This document shows positions 10,605 through 20,536 of a stretch of 64,000 nucleotides of DNA, piece after piece. How positions within the stretch are numbered: position 1 is the first letter of the stretch; every line of letters begins with the position of its first letter. The notes under the pieces were generated by a model. That model saw nothing but the letters and a program-made list of their open reading frames with translations. It did not search any database and had not been told where the DNA came from. The position numbers and the translations under genes are program-made. Source of the stretch: Terfezia claveryi (taxonomy: Eukaryota > Ascomycota > Pezizomycetes > Pezizales > Pezizaceae); the NCBI GenBank assembly GCA_015179025.1, contig WHUX01000225.1, positions 18,950 to 82,949 on the forward strand, given 5' to 3'.

Positions 10605-11684
10605 CTATTTAACCTTATACTGCAGATGGCCATACCTCTTTCTTGAATCCAGTACTTCCTCTACTTCCCACTCCTCTTCCCCATCGACTATCACAGGGGG
10701 CGGTGGGGGGTACTTCTGTCCGGGGAGAGGATCGTCTGCCGCTGGCTCAATTTCCGATACGTGTACAACCGGGTGGCGTTTGATATCCTTGGGAAGCCTC
10801 AATCGATAAGCATGAGTACCTACGGCTGCTAACACCTTGAATGGGCCCAGAACTTGTGGTCGAGCTTGCGTGATGGTCGTTGCGTACGGAAGTGGCGACT
10901 AGAAAGCCACACCTTGTCCCCTGGCTGATATCTCGGGGCTGGCAACCTGGATCCATTTGCGTATTCCACCTGTCTAGCCTGAGCATAAGCCAGTTCGGCC
11001 TTTAGAGTGGCATGGAGTCCAGCGATCTCTGATGCAAATGCCTTAGCTGGAAGGTTCTCGAGTTTTTTGTAGGGGTGCCAGGGATTCTACAAATCGGGGA
11101 TGCCAGCCATAATTGGCTAAGAAGGGGGACGTTTTCAGCGACTCCGAAAACTGGTTGTTGGCTGCGAATTCATAGGTTGCCAATAAAGATACCCAGTTAT
11201 TCTGCTGATAGTTGACATAGGCCCACAGGTACTGCTCCATGATAGCATTCATTCGTTCCGATTGACCATCCGTCTAAGGGTGATATGCCGTTGAGAGGTA
11301 CACTTCAATCCCTAGCAGCTTGCAGAATGCTTTCCAGAACTCTGAGGTGAACTGGGGGCCGCGATCGGACACAATCAATTCGGGTAGACCATGATACCGG
11401 AACACATTGTTGAGGTAGAGGTTGGCTAGTTCCGGAGCAGAGTAGGTGTCCTGGCAAGGTATAACATGCCTCATCTTCGTCAACCGGTCTACCACTATTA
11501 GAATAGCATTGAATCCCAAGTCTTCCGGCAACCCCATTACGAAGTCCATCGTTAGGTGCAGCCAGGGCCGATCTGGGATATCTAAGGGTTTTAGGGTTCC
11601 GTACGGGGCATGGCGGGTAGGTTTAGCCCTTTTGCAGACATGGCAATTCCGCAAGTACCTTTCTACATCCTTGGGTTGGTCAAT
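10560..11684 (-). pseudogene. pol: Element B integrase and chromodomain
   Basis: Minus-strand reading continues from the RNase H frame through a TAG in place of Trp in the N-terminal zinc region (11683-11685), then RNCHVCKRAK, the core MDFVMGLPED with the first Asp, SDRGPQF with the second, and a TAG replacing the Gln of HPQTDGQ at 11272-11274. After it comes SERMN with the catalytic Glu. Further down, [16 protein letters not shown] and [25 protein letters not shown] mark the junction to the chromodomain (10600-10700), where the conserved Trp of VKWLG is TAG. All three stops fit CA-to-TA or TG-to-TA change. A frameshift or deletion region lies around 10830-11060. Confidence 0.85.
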
Positions 11685-13712
11685 CTATGTGTATTGTCTA
11701 TTCAAGAGCTCTAAAGTCTTAGCCACTCCAGGGTGCCCAGCGGCCAGGGTATCGTGGTGTTCTTTAATAAGTCGCAACCGCAGTTCACTGTCCGGCACAT
11801 AGAGGCGGTCTAGGTGGTATAGGAGGCCGTCCTGGGTAGTGCATTCGGCCAGGGAAATCTTGGTATGACGACGTTGTCCAGATTCCAATGCGGCAATGAT
11901 GTCTTTAGCCAGGGGGTCTTCCTCATATGCTCGTCGCACCTGTTGCTGAAGGCCAGCTCCAATATCAGTAATAGCATTAGGACCAGTATTAGCATCAGCG
12001 TCAGCTAGACCATTAGCTGCCAAATCGAGATTTTTGGGCTTCAATACCACTTGATTTTGGTATTTTAGCCTTTCATCCCCCCCTTTAGGTAGGTCTCCTG
12101 ACCTCCTAGTCAAGGCATCCGGCTTACCCCCAGCCTTTCCAGGCCGATACCTGATCTTGAAGTTAAAACGGGACAGGAATTCCGACCACCTAGCCTGCCA
12201 GCGATTCAGCAACTTAGTGGTTGTGAAGTATTCCAGGTTCTTATGGTCGGAAAGGACCTCGATAACCCCCTTTGCCGATTCCAGGTGTGGTCTCCATTCT
12301 TCAAATGCCCTTATGATAGCCATTAACTCCTTATCGTAGATCTCGTAATTGCACTCCACTGGTGAGTGTTTCTTGGAGAAGTAAGCTACTGGGTGGAGGA
12401 TACCGTTATCGTCATTCTGGGATAGAATTCCCGCGGAAACGTAGTCAGAGGCATCAGTTTCAACAATACATTCCCGATCTGGGTCGAAGTGGGCTAGGAT
12501 TGGTGCTGTACAGAAGGCTTCCTTAAGGTTCTTGAAGGCCAATTGGGCTGCAGGGTTCCACTGGAATTGTTGATTCTTTTCCATGCCCTTGGTCTTCGTC
12601 AGAGCCGTCAGGGGTGCCACAATTTTCGAATAACCCAGTATAAAACGGCGGTAGAAATTGGCGAATCCCAGGAAGGCCTGTACATCCTTGAGATTGGCTG
12701 GGGTTTCCCACTCCTGGATTGCAGTAACCTTGGCGGGGTCCATTCTGATGCCTTCCATCGTGATTATCAAGCCTAGATACTTCACCTCTTGGACATGGAA
12801 TTCGCATTTTTCGGGCTTTAAGTACAACCCTACTTGTTCTAGCTTTTCCAGAACTTGTCGGACATGGATTTTGTGCTCCGCTAGGGTATCCGAATAGATT
12901 AGGATATCGTCCAGGTAAGCCGTGCAGAACACATCTAGGAAATCTCGTAAGGTATCGTTAATAAAGTGTTGGAAAGAGGCTGGGGCATTGGTTAAGCCGA
13001 AGGGTATGACGTTGTACTCGAAGTGGCCATAACGTGTCCGGAAGGCAGTTTTCCACTCCTCGCCTTCGGCAATCCGTACCAGGTTGTAAGCCCCTCTCAG
13101 ATCCAATTTGGTGAAACATTTTGCCTTGGATAGCCTAGCTAACGTCTCCTGAATCAGGGGCAAGGGGTACCTATTCTTGACCGTTATTTCGTTCAGGCCA
13201 CGATAATCAACAAACAACCGAAGAGAGCCGTCCGACTTCTTCACGAACAGTACAGGAGCCCCAGCCGGGGAAGAGCTGTGCCTAATGAAGCTTTTGTTGA
13301 GGTTTTCCTCCAAGTACTTTTTCAGGGCTTCCAGTTCTACTCGGGACATTCCATAGAGCGGGCCGTAAGGGGGGGTTTTTCCTTCGATCAGTGGGATTGT
13401 GTGGTCGTATGGATGGTGAGGTGCCAGCTTCTCTGCAGCCTTTTCTGAGAACAAATCAATGAATTCATGATATTCGTCTGGAACCATAGACTTCCATTCC
13501 TCCTTAGGACGCAGCTTATTGATTTCCAGGTTAACCTCGCAGATTGACAGGGTGTGGGCCTTCAGCTTGTGCCTTCTAGTGAGATAGGCGAAGGCCCCCG
13601 CTCCAATAAAGTTAATGTTCAGGGGCTTTAGGGGAGCTGGTGAAGTAGGAGGGTTGGGGGAAGTTGGCGGGGAAGTAGGGGAAGATAGGGGAGACAGGGG
13701 GATTCGCAGCAT
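11685..13712 (-). CDS. pol: Element B pol: reverse transcriptase and RNase H, 675 codons open
   Basis: The longest open part of B. From the N-terminus: a Pro/Ser-rich linker (13620-13700), the [17 protein letters not shown] block common to this family, then reverse transcriptase with [23 protein letters not shown] and the catalytic YLDD motif (near 12900-12915). RNase H follows: [14 protein letters not shown] and [10 protein letters not shown] carry the acidic residues. After it comes an Ala/Asp linker (GLADADANTG) and the start of the integrase zinc region, [14 protein letters not shown], cut by a TAG. In F the same region is part of one 1200-codon frame, so B was interrupted by point change. 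The start shown is the first Met in frame, not a true start; pol would be reached by frameshift from gag. Confidence 0.88.
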   Translation of the reverse strand: MLRIPLSPLSSPTSPPTSPNPPTSPAPLKPLNINFIGAGAFAYLTRRHKLKAHTLSICEVNLEINKLRPKEEWKSMVPDEYHEFIDLFSEKAAEKLAPHHPYDHTIPLIEGKTPPYGPLYGMSRVELEALKKYLEENLNKSFIRHSSSPAGAPVLFVKKSDGSLRLFVDYRGLNEITVKNRYPLPLIQETLARLSKAKCFTKLDLRGAYNLVRIAEGEEWKTAFRTRYGHFEYNVIPFGLTNAPASFQHFINDTLRDFLDVFCTAYLDDILIYSDTLAEHKIHVRQVLEKLEQVGLYLKPEKCEFHVQEVKYLGLIITMEGIRMDPAKVTAIQEWETPANLKDVQAFLGFANFYRRFILGYSKIVAPLTALTKTKGMEKNQQFQWNPAAQLAFKNLKEAFCTAPILAHFDPDRECIVETDASDYVSAGILSQNDDNGILHPVAYFSKKHSPVECNYEIYDKELMAIIRAFEEWRPHLESAKGVIEVLSDHKNLEYFTTTKLLNRWQARWSEFLSRFNFKIRYRPGKAGGKPDALTRRSGDLPKGGDERLKYQNQVVLKPKNLDLAANGLADADANTGPNAITDIGAGLQQQVRRAYEEDPLAKDIIAALESGQRRHTKISLAECTTQDGLLYHLDRLYVPDSELRLRLIKEHHDTLAAGHPGVAKTLELLNRQYT

Positions 13713-14251
13713 TGATGTGGACAGTCTGATGTACTACCTGGGTTGAGTAGTCTATAGGGGGTGGTAGTGCACACAGCCCAATGATGGTAGCCCCTGGATT
13801 TCCGCAATGCTTCTTACAGTAACGACTGTTAAACTGCAGAGTATACGAGCCAAAGTTGACGGAGACATCATGCATCCTGAACCACAGGATACCTAGAACA
13901 ATAGGGTATTTGAGCTTGGTAATAAACATGGGGAGGTTTTCGGTATGGTTTCCAAGGGTACTAGGGAGGCATGCAAGTTCCGTGATAGCTCCGAGGAGAT
14001 AGGCTGACCGTCAATGACGTCGAGAAGGCGGGGGTTTTGAGCTTGGATACGGGTATAGAATTTTTAATGACGAAGGTCTGGTCGATAAAAGCAATTCCTG
14101 AGGCTCCACAGTCTATAAGGGCTGATGTGACAGTGTCTTATTATTGAAGGATATTGTGATAGGTACAAAAAATGCTCACCAAACAGGTGAGACTCGTTAA
14201 CAGATATAGAAGGAACAGAAAATGCCGACAACGATAAATGACCTAGGGCAG
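13600..14251 (-). pseudogene. pol: Element B protease, frameshifted
   Basis: The retroviral-type aspartic protease lies between the frameshift signal and the reverse transcriptase. [14 protein letters not shown] is readable near 14080-14120 in one frame and [12 protein letters not shown] with FGSYTLQF at 13830-13930 in another; at least one indel near 13930-14060 separates them. The active-site motif is Asp-Cys-Gly instead of Asp-Ser/Thr-Gly, as in C, E, F and A. The enzyme would cut the Gag-Pol polyprotein. Confidence 0.75.
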
Positions 14252-14297
14252 GTCCCTTGCTAGTGTCAGCAACTAAGCAAGGGACATCCCTTTTCCC
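14252..14297 (-). promoter_or_regulatory. -1 frameshift signal at the gag-pol junction of B
   Basis: On the minus strand the heptamer G GGA AAA (14291-14297) sits in the gag frame, followed by a 5-nt spacer (14286-14290) and a stem-loop (14252-14285) with arms GTCCCTTGC / GCAAGGGAC, one bulged base and TAGT / ACTA. The gag stop lies inside the stem. Slipping one base back leads into the pol frame. Equivalent modules are present in C, E and F. Confidence 0.82.
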
Positions 14298-15394
14298 GGC
14301 TCTTCAACTTCAGATATCGCATGGGCTGCTAAGGGGCGATTCCTACGGAGGGGGCAGGCTGCGATGAAGTGATCGGCCTTCCCACAGGCGATACACAACC
14401 TATTATTCCGGCGACGTTCCCTCTCTTCCTGGGTCAGGCGGGGTCTGCCCGCGGATAGGTCCATAGGGGCTGGTCCGCCAGCCACTAGCAAGGGGTGAGC
14501 TGGTGTGCTGGCGGGTGGCTGGGGGCGAGCATTTGGGAAGAGAGTGCGGGGGGCTGCAGTTGTGGAGGGTTTCAGGCTGTTCTTGAACCTGGCCATTTTC
14601 TGTTCTAACCGACTGGCCTGGTCGATTAGTTCTTCTAGGGTGGTGACATCTGGGAAGTTGATGAGGGCTTGTCTCAACTCCGTGGAGAGGCCTTCCTGGA
14701 ATTGCTCCAATTTCACCTTATCGTTCCAGTCGACTTTAGTAGCCAACCTAGAGAATTCGGCCACATAAGTGGCGAGGTCAGTATTTTTTTGTCGAAGTGC
14801 CCGGAGGGCTCGGGTCGCCGTTCCCTCTGGGTCTGGGTCCCCAAACGCTCGGTCCAAGATGACGAAAAGGGCGGGAACGTCCGCTAGATTGACCCCTGTT
14901 TCCAACACATAGGGCTGGACTTGGTCCAGAGCTTTTCCCTCCAGCAGACCGTAAACGTAGGCGAGTTTGTGCTGGGTGGTTGGAAACTTAGCAGCATCCC
15001 CACTGAGTTTAATACTGATGGAGTTTTTCCAGGCCTTGAGGCGGGCCTGTTCGCCATTGTACTTTAGTGGGGTGGGGAGGTCTTGGGTCTTTGCAGGCAT
15101 GGTATTCGCTGGTGCCTGTGTTTTATGGTCGGCTAGGGCACGGTTAAGGTTCCGAATGGTTAGGCGGTCATCGGCCAATTCCTCTCGGAGGAGGAGGATC
15201 TCATCCTCAGCATCCTTCAGTTTTTGTTCGGTCTTTTGGAGCTCTGCTCCTTGTTGCGCACTGATGGCGTATGTAGCTGCAAATATGTCGACAATAGTTC
15301 GTCGATAGGTTACTAGCTCTGCAGGATCCGAGGGAATTGGAGTTGCTCGCCAGATTTCGTACCTTTCGGTGGGTCGGAGAGTTGTTTCGGACAT
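14273..15394 (-). CDS. gag: Element B Gag, intact, 373 aa
   Basis: The capsid/nucleocapsid precursor starts MSETTLRPTE at 15394 and ends ..GKGMSLA with a TAG at 14273-14275. Residues about 45-100 form a heptad-rich coiled coil (Glu/Leu-rich). The region 110-270 is the gag domain, with PTPLKYNGEQARLKAW, VYGLLEGKALDQ and RALRALRQKNTDLATYVAEFSRLA. Near the C-terminus a CCHC knuckle, CIACGKADHFIAAC, binds RNA. No stop or shift is seen, unlike C, E and F. The start is the first ATG after the primer site, and related starts (MSG.., MSA..) occur at the same distance in C, F and E. Confidence 0.92.
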   Translation of the reverse strand: MSETTLRPTERYEIWRATPIPSDPAELVTYRRTIVDIFAATYAISAQQGAELQKTEQKLKDAEDEILLLREELADDRLTIRNLNRALADHKTQAPANTMPAKTQDLPTPLKYNGEQARLKAWKNSISIKLSGDAAKFPTTQHKLAYVYGLLEGKALDQVQPYVLETGVNLADVPALFVILDRAFGDPDPEGTATRALRALRQKNTDLATYVAEFSRLATKVDWNDKVKLEQFQEGLSTELRQALINFPDVTTLEELIDQASRLEQKMARFKNSLKPSTTAAPRTLFPNARPQPPASTPAHPLLVAGGPAPMDLSAGRPRLTQEERERRRNNRLCIACGKADHFIAACPLRRNRPLAAHAISEVEEPGKGMSLA

Positions 15395-15417
15395 GACAGC
15401 GTACCAGTTGGTCGAGA

Positions 15418-15430
15418 CGATCCAACGTAG
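15418..15430 (-). promoter_or_regulatory. Primer-binding site of element B, self-priming type
   Basis: On the minus strand CTACGTTGGAT follows the 5' LTR (15420-15430 on plus coordinates). ACGTTGGAT is complementary to ATCCAACGT in the same LTR (15593-15601), about 40 nt beyond the TATATATA box. Confidence 0.7.
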
Positions 15431-15733
15431 TGTAACAGCGGCTCAAGGGACTGGTGACCAAGAGGTACGTTCTGGGACACAGGGGTACGGCAGGGGCTTG
15501 GAGGTAACAAGGCTGGGCGCACTCGAGGGAGCAAGGCTGGGCGCACTCGAGGGAACAAGGCTTGGTAGGAACCACGGGTTGTATTAAACAAGACGTTGGA
15601 TAGGGATCCAACTAGACAGCGAGGGCGGGAAGCTATATATATATATAGTGGCCTAATAGACTTTCCGACGATAATGACAACAAAGAACGCTAGACAACGA
15701 CAACCCGAAGGTAAAGGGAAGACGGTTGTGACA
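15431..15733 (-). repeat. 5' LTR of element B
   Basis: 303 bp with TG..CA ends on the minus strand. The TATA run at about 15634-15648 and a GTTGGAT / ATCCAAC inverted repeat around the presumed RNA start are visible. Nearly identical to the 3' LTR, so the insertion is fairly recent relative to A. Confidence 0.93.
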
Positions 15734-15738
15734 CCTAG
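15734..15738 (+). repeat. Target-site duplication of element B, right copy (CCTAG)
   Basis: Second copy of CCTAG, directly after the end of B; gag of element A resumes in frame from here. Confidence 0.93.
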
Positions 15739-16367
15739 CAGCATTTATTACCATTCTCGAAAATGCATTCGGCGATCCAAATCGAGTAGCCAACACAGAG
15801 TACAAACTACAAATGATGATTCAGGGGGCCAGGGAGTTCACTGCCTATTTTGCAGAATTTCAACGATATGCAGCTGAAACGAGTTGGGGTAATACGGCTA
15901 AGTTGGCAGCTCTAAAGCACGGACTTTCCTACCAACTACAACAAGATCTCCTCACCATACATCCTGAGCCCACGGAGTTTAACGAGTATGTGGAGGTCTG
16001 CCAAAGGCTGGATACTCGTCGCCACGCGCTACAAACCCAAATGCGTAATCGTGTTGGACCAACGCCCTGAATGATATCACGCCCTACCGCTCCCGCTCCA
16101 GTTAACCCCCAAATAGTCTAAACTCCCTCTACCTCTACAACCACGGGTACTCACCCTGGGCCTATAGATTTGTCTGCAGGAAGGAAGAAGATATCTCCGG
16201 AGGAAAAAGCAAAGAGAATGGCTGAAGGGAGGTGCTATTATTGTGGAGGAATGGGACATGGGGTTAGAACTTGCCCACACATACAAAAACGTACCCTACA
16301 AGTTGCCGAAACAGTTATGGAAAATACGAATAAGGGACTAGAAGTTGGGGAACAGGCAAAAGAGTAG
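15739..16367 (+). pseudogene. gag: Element A gag, C-terminal part
   Basis: The frame resumes with AFITILENAFGD and continues through REFTAYFAEFQRYAAE, a typical end of the retrotransposon gag domain. A TGA at about 16068 and a TAG near 16119 interrupt it. The last part has a canonical CCHC knuckle, CYYCGGMGHGVRTC, at 16221-16262, and ends at a TAG at 16365-16367. Pol lies in the -1 frame after it, as in B, C, E and F, but I do not find their slippery heptamer or 34-nt stem here. Confidence 0.85.
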
Positions 16368-16375
16368 CCTCACCT

Positions 16376-16870
16376 TAGAGGGATGGCACTGAGTTGAGGC
16401 AGGATAAATTTCTGGACTCTTTAAGCATTTCCAGTTCGTCCTTGCAGTCTTCAGAGGAAGAGTTTTTGGATGGGAATCACCTTATAGTTAGTTGTGAATT
16501 AAATGATAATGGTTCCAGAATCCTTACTCATGCCCTGATAGACTGCGGAGCAATGGGTTATGCATTTATAGACCAGGAATTTGCAAGCCATCACCAACTC
16601 CCCCTTTATAAACTCAATAATCCCCGAACACTAGAAGTCATTGATGGGCGACCAATCGAGTCAGGGACAATCACACACATTAGCAAGCTAAAGCTAATAA
16701 TTGATCAGCACCAAGAGGAACTTCCACTGTTTATTACTAAACTAGGCCACTACCTCATAGTATTAGGACTTCCATGGCTACGACGTCATGATGTGAATAT
16801 CCGTTTCACTAAGAACACTGTTACTTTCGACTCCGATTTTTGCCTCCACCATTGTTGTGAAAAACCCTAG
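16376..16870 (+). pseudogene. pol: Element A protease
   Basis: Aspartic protease of the retropepsin type. LIDCGAMGYAFID near 16537-16575 carries the catalytic Asp in a D-C-G motif, followed by LPLYKLNNPRTLEVIDGRPI and, at the C-terminal side, YLIVLGLPWLRRHDV, matching the I/V-L-G-x-PWL block that follows the second hydrophobic strand in Ty3 proteases. A TAG at 16868-16870 ends this frame. It would release the structural and enzyme subunits from Gag-Pol. Confidence 0.82.
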
Positions 16871-18505
16871 ACTATAAAGGGTATCTCAATTCCAGTTCCA
16901 GAAAACCCTCGAATTGCCCTTATTGCAGGATCAACCTTTAGTCGCCTAGTTAAAAAAGCAAAGCAGGTGGAAACAGCCTTCTGGACAACTATCTACGAAC
17001 TTAACATGGCTTTAAAAGATCCTGAACAACAACCTAAGACGGAGGAGGATAAGATTAAGGAACTAGTGCCTTCTGAATACCACGAATTCCTTCCATTATT
17101 TAAGAAGGCTATTGCGGAAATCCTCCCCCCCCACTGACCTTACGACCATAAAATTCCTCTTAAAGAAGGATTTACTCCCCCTTTTGGACCTCTATACTCT
17201 CTATCAAAACCAGAGTTAGAGGCTCTTAAAGTATGGCTGGAAGAAAACCTGTCCAAAGGATTTATTCGTGCCTCCTCATCTCCCGCAGGTGCACCTATCT
17301 TATTTGTTAAGAAGAAGGATGGGTCCTTGCGTCTTTGTGTGGACTATCATGGTCTTAATGATGGTACCATCAAGAACCAATACCCACTACTCCTTATACG
17401 AGAGACTTTGACTAGACTTTCTAAGGCACGATACTATACGGCTCTTGACATTAGAAGCGCCTACAACCTCATCCGGATGGCGGAAGGAGAGGAATGGAAA
17501 ACAGCGTTCCGAACTCGTTATGGCTTATATGAGACCTTAGTTATGCCTTTCGGCCTCACAAATGCTCCTGCCAGCTTCCAACATTTTATTAATGATGTTC
17601 TCCATCCCTTCCTCGACAATTTCTGTACGGCTTATCTTGATGACATTTTAATATATAGCGATACCCTCGAAGAACACCGAACATATGTACCAAGGTATTG
17701 CAAGCTCTCCAAAAAGCCGGCCTCTACCTAAAACCCGAGAAGTGTGAATTTCATAAGACCACGGTCCACTACCTGAGCATGATTATCTCAGCAGAAGGGA
17801 TACAAATGGATCCAGCTAAAGTTAAGGCCGTAATGGACTGGGAATCCCCAATTAACCTTCATGATGCTCGTGCTTTTCTAGGATTCGCCAATTTTTATCG
17901 CTGGTTTATCAAAGACTTCTCCAAGATTGTGGCTCCTATCATGAAACTAACAAAAAAAATACAACCTGGCATTGGAGCGACGAATGCTAGAAGGCGTTCC
18001 AAAACCTTAAAACAGCATTTATTTCCGCTTCCATTCTCAGCATTTTGATCCCGACCATGAAATTATAGTAGAAACAGATGCATCAGACTACGTTTCTGCT
18101 AGAATTCTTTCGCAATATGACGATAATAGCATACTTCACCCTGTTGCTTACTTCTCCAAGAAGCACTCACCAACTGAATGCAACTATGAGATTTATGATA
18201 AGGAATTAATGGCTATTATCCGATGCTTCGAAGAATGGCGAGCTGAATTGGAATCCACCCCCCATCCAATCAAAGTACTTTCAGATCACAAAAATCTAGA
18301 ATACTTTATGTCAACAAAGCTCCTCAACCGCCGTCAAGCTCGATGGTCAGAATTTCTCTCCCGCTTCAACTTCAAGATAGTTTATCGTCCAGGTAAAGCA
18401 GGGGGAAAACCAGATGCATCAACAAGAAGGTCAGGAGACCTTCCAAAGGAAGGAGATGAACGTATAAGGTTTCAAAATCAAGTCTTCTCAAACCTCACAA
18501 TTTAA
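16871..18505 (+). pseudogene. pol: Element A reverse transcriptase and RNase H
   Basis: Reverse transcriptase blocks are clear: [11 protein letters not shown] (with a TGA just before it), [28 protein letters not shown] and the catalytic YLDDILIYS at about 17632-17660. Frameshifts occur near 17700, where the reading passes to [17 protein letters not shown], and again between about 17955 and 18045. RNase H follows with ETDASD at 18071-18090, [10 protein letters not shown] and [10 protein letters not shown], so its acidic residues are kept. The frame ends near 18505 after [10 protein letters not shown]. Function: copies element RNA into DNA and removes RNA. Confidence 0.87.
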
Positions 18506-20040
18506 CAATCAATGCGACAGTAGAAGAGCTGGAACTAGAGGACTTGTTTAATAGGGGTTTTGAAGTTGATCCACTGCCAAGAAAGACATTAGCTAAGCTG
18601 CAACAAGGAGAGAAGCGATCTAAGGACATCTCGCTAGCCGAATGTGAAGAGGATAATGGAAAGCTAAAATATCATAGGTGGATATATGTACCAAATTATA
18701 TGCCTCTAAAGTTACGTCTAATCCAGGACCATCACGATATCCCAGCAGCGGGGCATCCAGGGCGATCCAAGACACTTGAGCTTATCTCGCGACAATATTA
18801 TTGGCCAAAAATGCATAAGGATGTTGATCAGTATGTACGCAATTGTCACCTCTGTCAACGTGCTCGAACGACACGACATGCCCCATACGGCATTCTTCGA
18901 CCACTCGCAATTCCCCAAGGTGCTTGGCAAGATATCTCCATAGATTTCATTATTGGGCTACCCTGGTCAAATGGATACAACGCAATTTTGGTAGTAGTAT
19001 GTCGACTAACTAAAATGCGGCACTTTATTCCCTGTCGTGATACCACTACTGCAGAGCAATTAGCAGATCTATATGCTCGGCATATCTTCCGCCTCCATGG
19101 TCTTCCTAGAACAATTGTATCAGACCGTAGGTCTCAATTCATCTCTCACTTTTAGAAAGCTCTCTGTCAAGTGCTTAAGATTCAACCTCTCCTGTCCACA
19201 CCGTTTCACCCTCAAACTGACGGCCAGACCGAACGAGTCAATGCCACTCTAGAACAATATTTACGGGTGTATGTTAATTATTTGCAGGATGACTGGGAGA
19301 ACTGGTTGCATCTCGCCGAGTTTGCAGCTAATAATCAAGCTTCTGAAACAACTGGGTCATCTCCCTTCTTTGCGAATTATGGTTATGACCCACTGTGGCA
19401 ATTTGATTTCGAGGAAAAGCCCATACGACCTGATGAGCAGAGTGCTATAGAGGTGGCCGGGAAGATCAAGGAAATAACGGAACACTTACAAAACGAGATG
19501 GCTAGGGTGCAGGCACGGCAACAGGAGCAAGCAGACAAAGGACGAGATAATGCTCCAGTATTCAAGGAGGGAGATCTGGTTTGGTTTAATAGCCAGCACA
19601 TTACAACACAACGGCCAAGTAGAAAGCTCGACCATAAACGGATTGGCCCCTACAAGATCACAAAGGTCATATCCCCCTATGCATATGAACTCGACTTCCC
19701 CGCTAGTGTGCATTATCATCGAGTCCAGCATGTTTCACTTCTCGACCCGGCAAACAATAATCCCCTACCTGGGCAATACAATCCCCCACCTCCACCAGTG
19801 ATAGTTGATAATGAGGAAGAGTGGCATGTGGAAGAAATCTTGGATTCTCGTCTTCGGAGGAAGAAATTAGAGTACTTAGTGAAATGGGTAGGGTTTGAAA
19901 GACCAGACTGGGAACCGGCAACAAACATCAACAAACTCAAGGCTATTGATGACTTCCACAGGCGAAATCCGAGCAAACCAGGACCATTGCGGAAGACGAA
20001 GACTAAGCCTCAAGGGACTTCGGCCGTAAGGAGGGGATAT
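18506..20040 (+). pseudogene. pol: Element A integrase and chromodomain
   Basis: The HHCC zinc region is HHDIPAAGH..CHLCQ at 18730-18860. The core has DFIIGLPW with the first Asp (about 18946), SDRRSQF with the second, and, after a TAG in place of Trp at 19153-19155, TDGQTERVN with the Glu at about 19216-19245. A GPY/F-like segment (KRIGPYKI) follows near 19636, then a chromodomain: VEEILDSRLRRKKLEYLVKWVGFERPDWEP at 19828-19917. After the chromodomain the frame stays open across the polypurine tract and 3' LTR to a TAG at 20359-20361. One point change is the only visible break in the integrase. Confidence 0.88.
20028..20040 (+). promoter_or_regulatory. Polypurine tract of element A
   Basis: AAGGAGGGGATAT lies immediately before the TG of the 3' LTR, in the position of the plus-strand primer. 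Confidence 0.75.
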
Positions 20041-20531
20041 TGTCACGGCGTTAATTTACTTGCGAGCTATTTGACACCCGAACAGGCTTGTTCGAGTGTC
20101 AGCACGGTATTTGAATTTACTTGCAGCTATTTGACACCCGAACAGGCTTGTTCGAGTGTCAGCACAGTATTTGAATTTACTTGCGAGGTATTTGACACCC
20201 GAACAGGCTTGTTCGAGTGTCAGCAGGCTTGTTCGAGTGTCTTAATACTAGAAGGGATTAGAGAGGTGGATCGCGGAGTATCACCTACGATCGTAGGTGA
20301 CGTCAAGTTAGTCGGGCGCCACTCCTTTGGCCACGGCAATCGTGTATATAGGAAGCCTTAGTTGTCATTTCTTGTTCTTGTTCCTTACGCAACGTCTTGT
20401 ATTATAACCTTGGTAATACAGACTCTGCCTTTTGTCCTGATACTCCAATCTACGGTTATAGTTTCGTCTTCGTGCGCTCCTTGGAGTCACGTCTTTAGTT
20501 ATAGCCACAGCCATCGACTTACGCCGTTACA
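20041..20531 (+). repeat. 3' LTR of element A
   Basis: 491 bp, TGTCA..TTACA. The three tandem units with the TGACACCCGAACA palindrome are at 20072-20101, 20132-20161 and 20193-20222. The 20-bp palindrome is at 20281-20300 and differs from the 5' copy at two symmetric positions. TATA box at about 20345-20350. Confidence 0.93.
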
Positions 20532-20536
20532 CCAAA
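20532..20536 (+). repeat. Target-site duplication of element A, right copy (CCAAA)
   Basis: Second CCAAA, directly after the A 3' LTR. The P1 transposase frame resumes within it. Confidence 0.93.

Larger units (their letters stand above)
10003..15733 (-). mobile_element. Ty3-type LTR retrotransposon B, full length, reverse
   Basis: 5731 bp on the minus strand, with 300- and 303-bp LTRs, TGTCACAACC..TGTTACA ends in its own orientation and CCTAG duplications. Gag is intact. Pol has stops and a frame break. Same family group as C, E and F, but with shorter LTRs. It interrupts gag of element A. Confidence 0.95.
8894..20531 (+). mobile_element. Ty3-type LTR retrotransposon A, complete but split by B
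   Basis: A full-length chromodomain Ty3 element bounded by LTRs 8894-9379 and 20041-20531 and by CCAAA duplications. Without element B (5731 bp plus one duplicated CCTAG) it is about 5.9 kb. Gene order is gag (split by B), protease, reverse transcriptase, RNase H, integrase, chromodomain. Frameshifts and stops make it non-autonomous. It is inserted in the P1 transposase. Confidence 0.93.

Noticed and set aside
14505..15308. Plus-strand frames opposite element B gag
   Set aside because: They are antisense shadows of an intact gag with clear domains on the minus strand.
16365..16400. A frameshift stem in element A (GCCTCA / TGAGGC around the gag stop)
   Set aside because: The stem is only 6 bp with a 22-nt loop and there is no slippery heptamer in phase before it, so it does not match the module of B, C, E and F.
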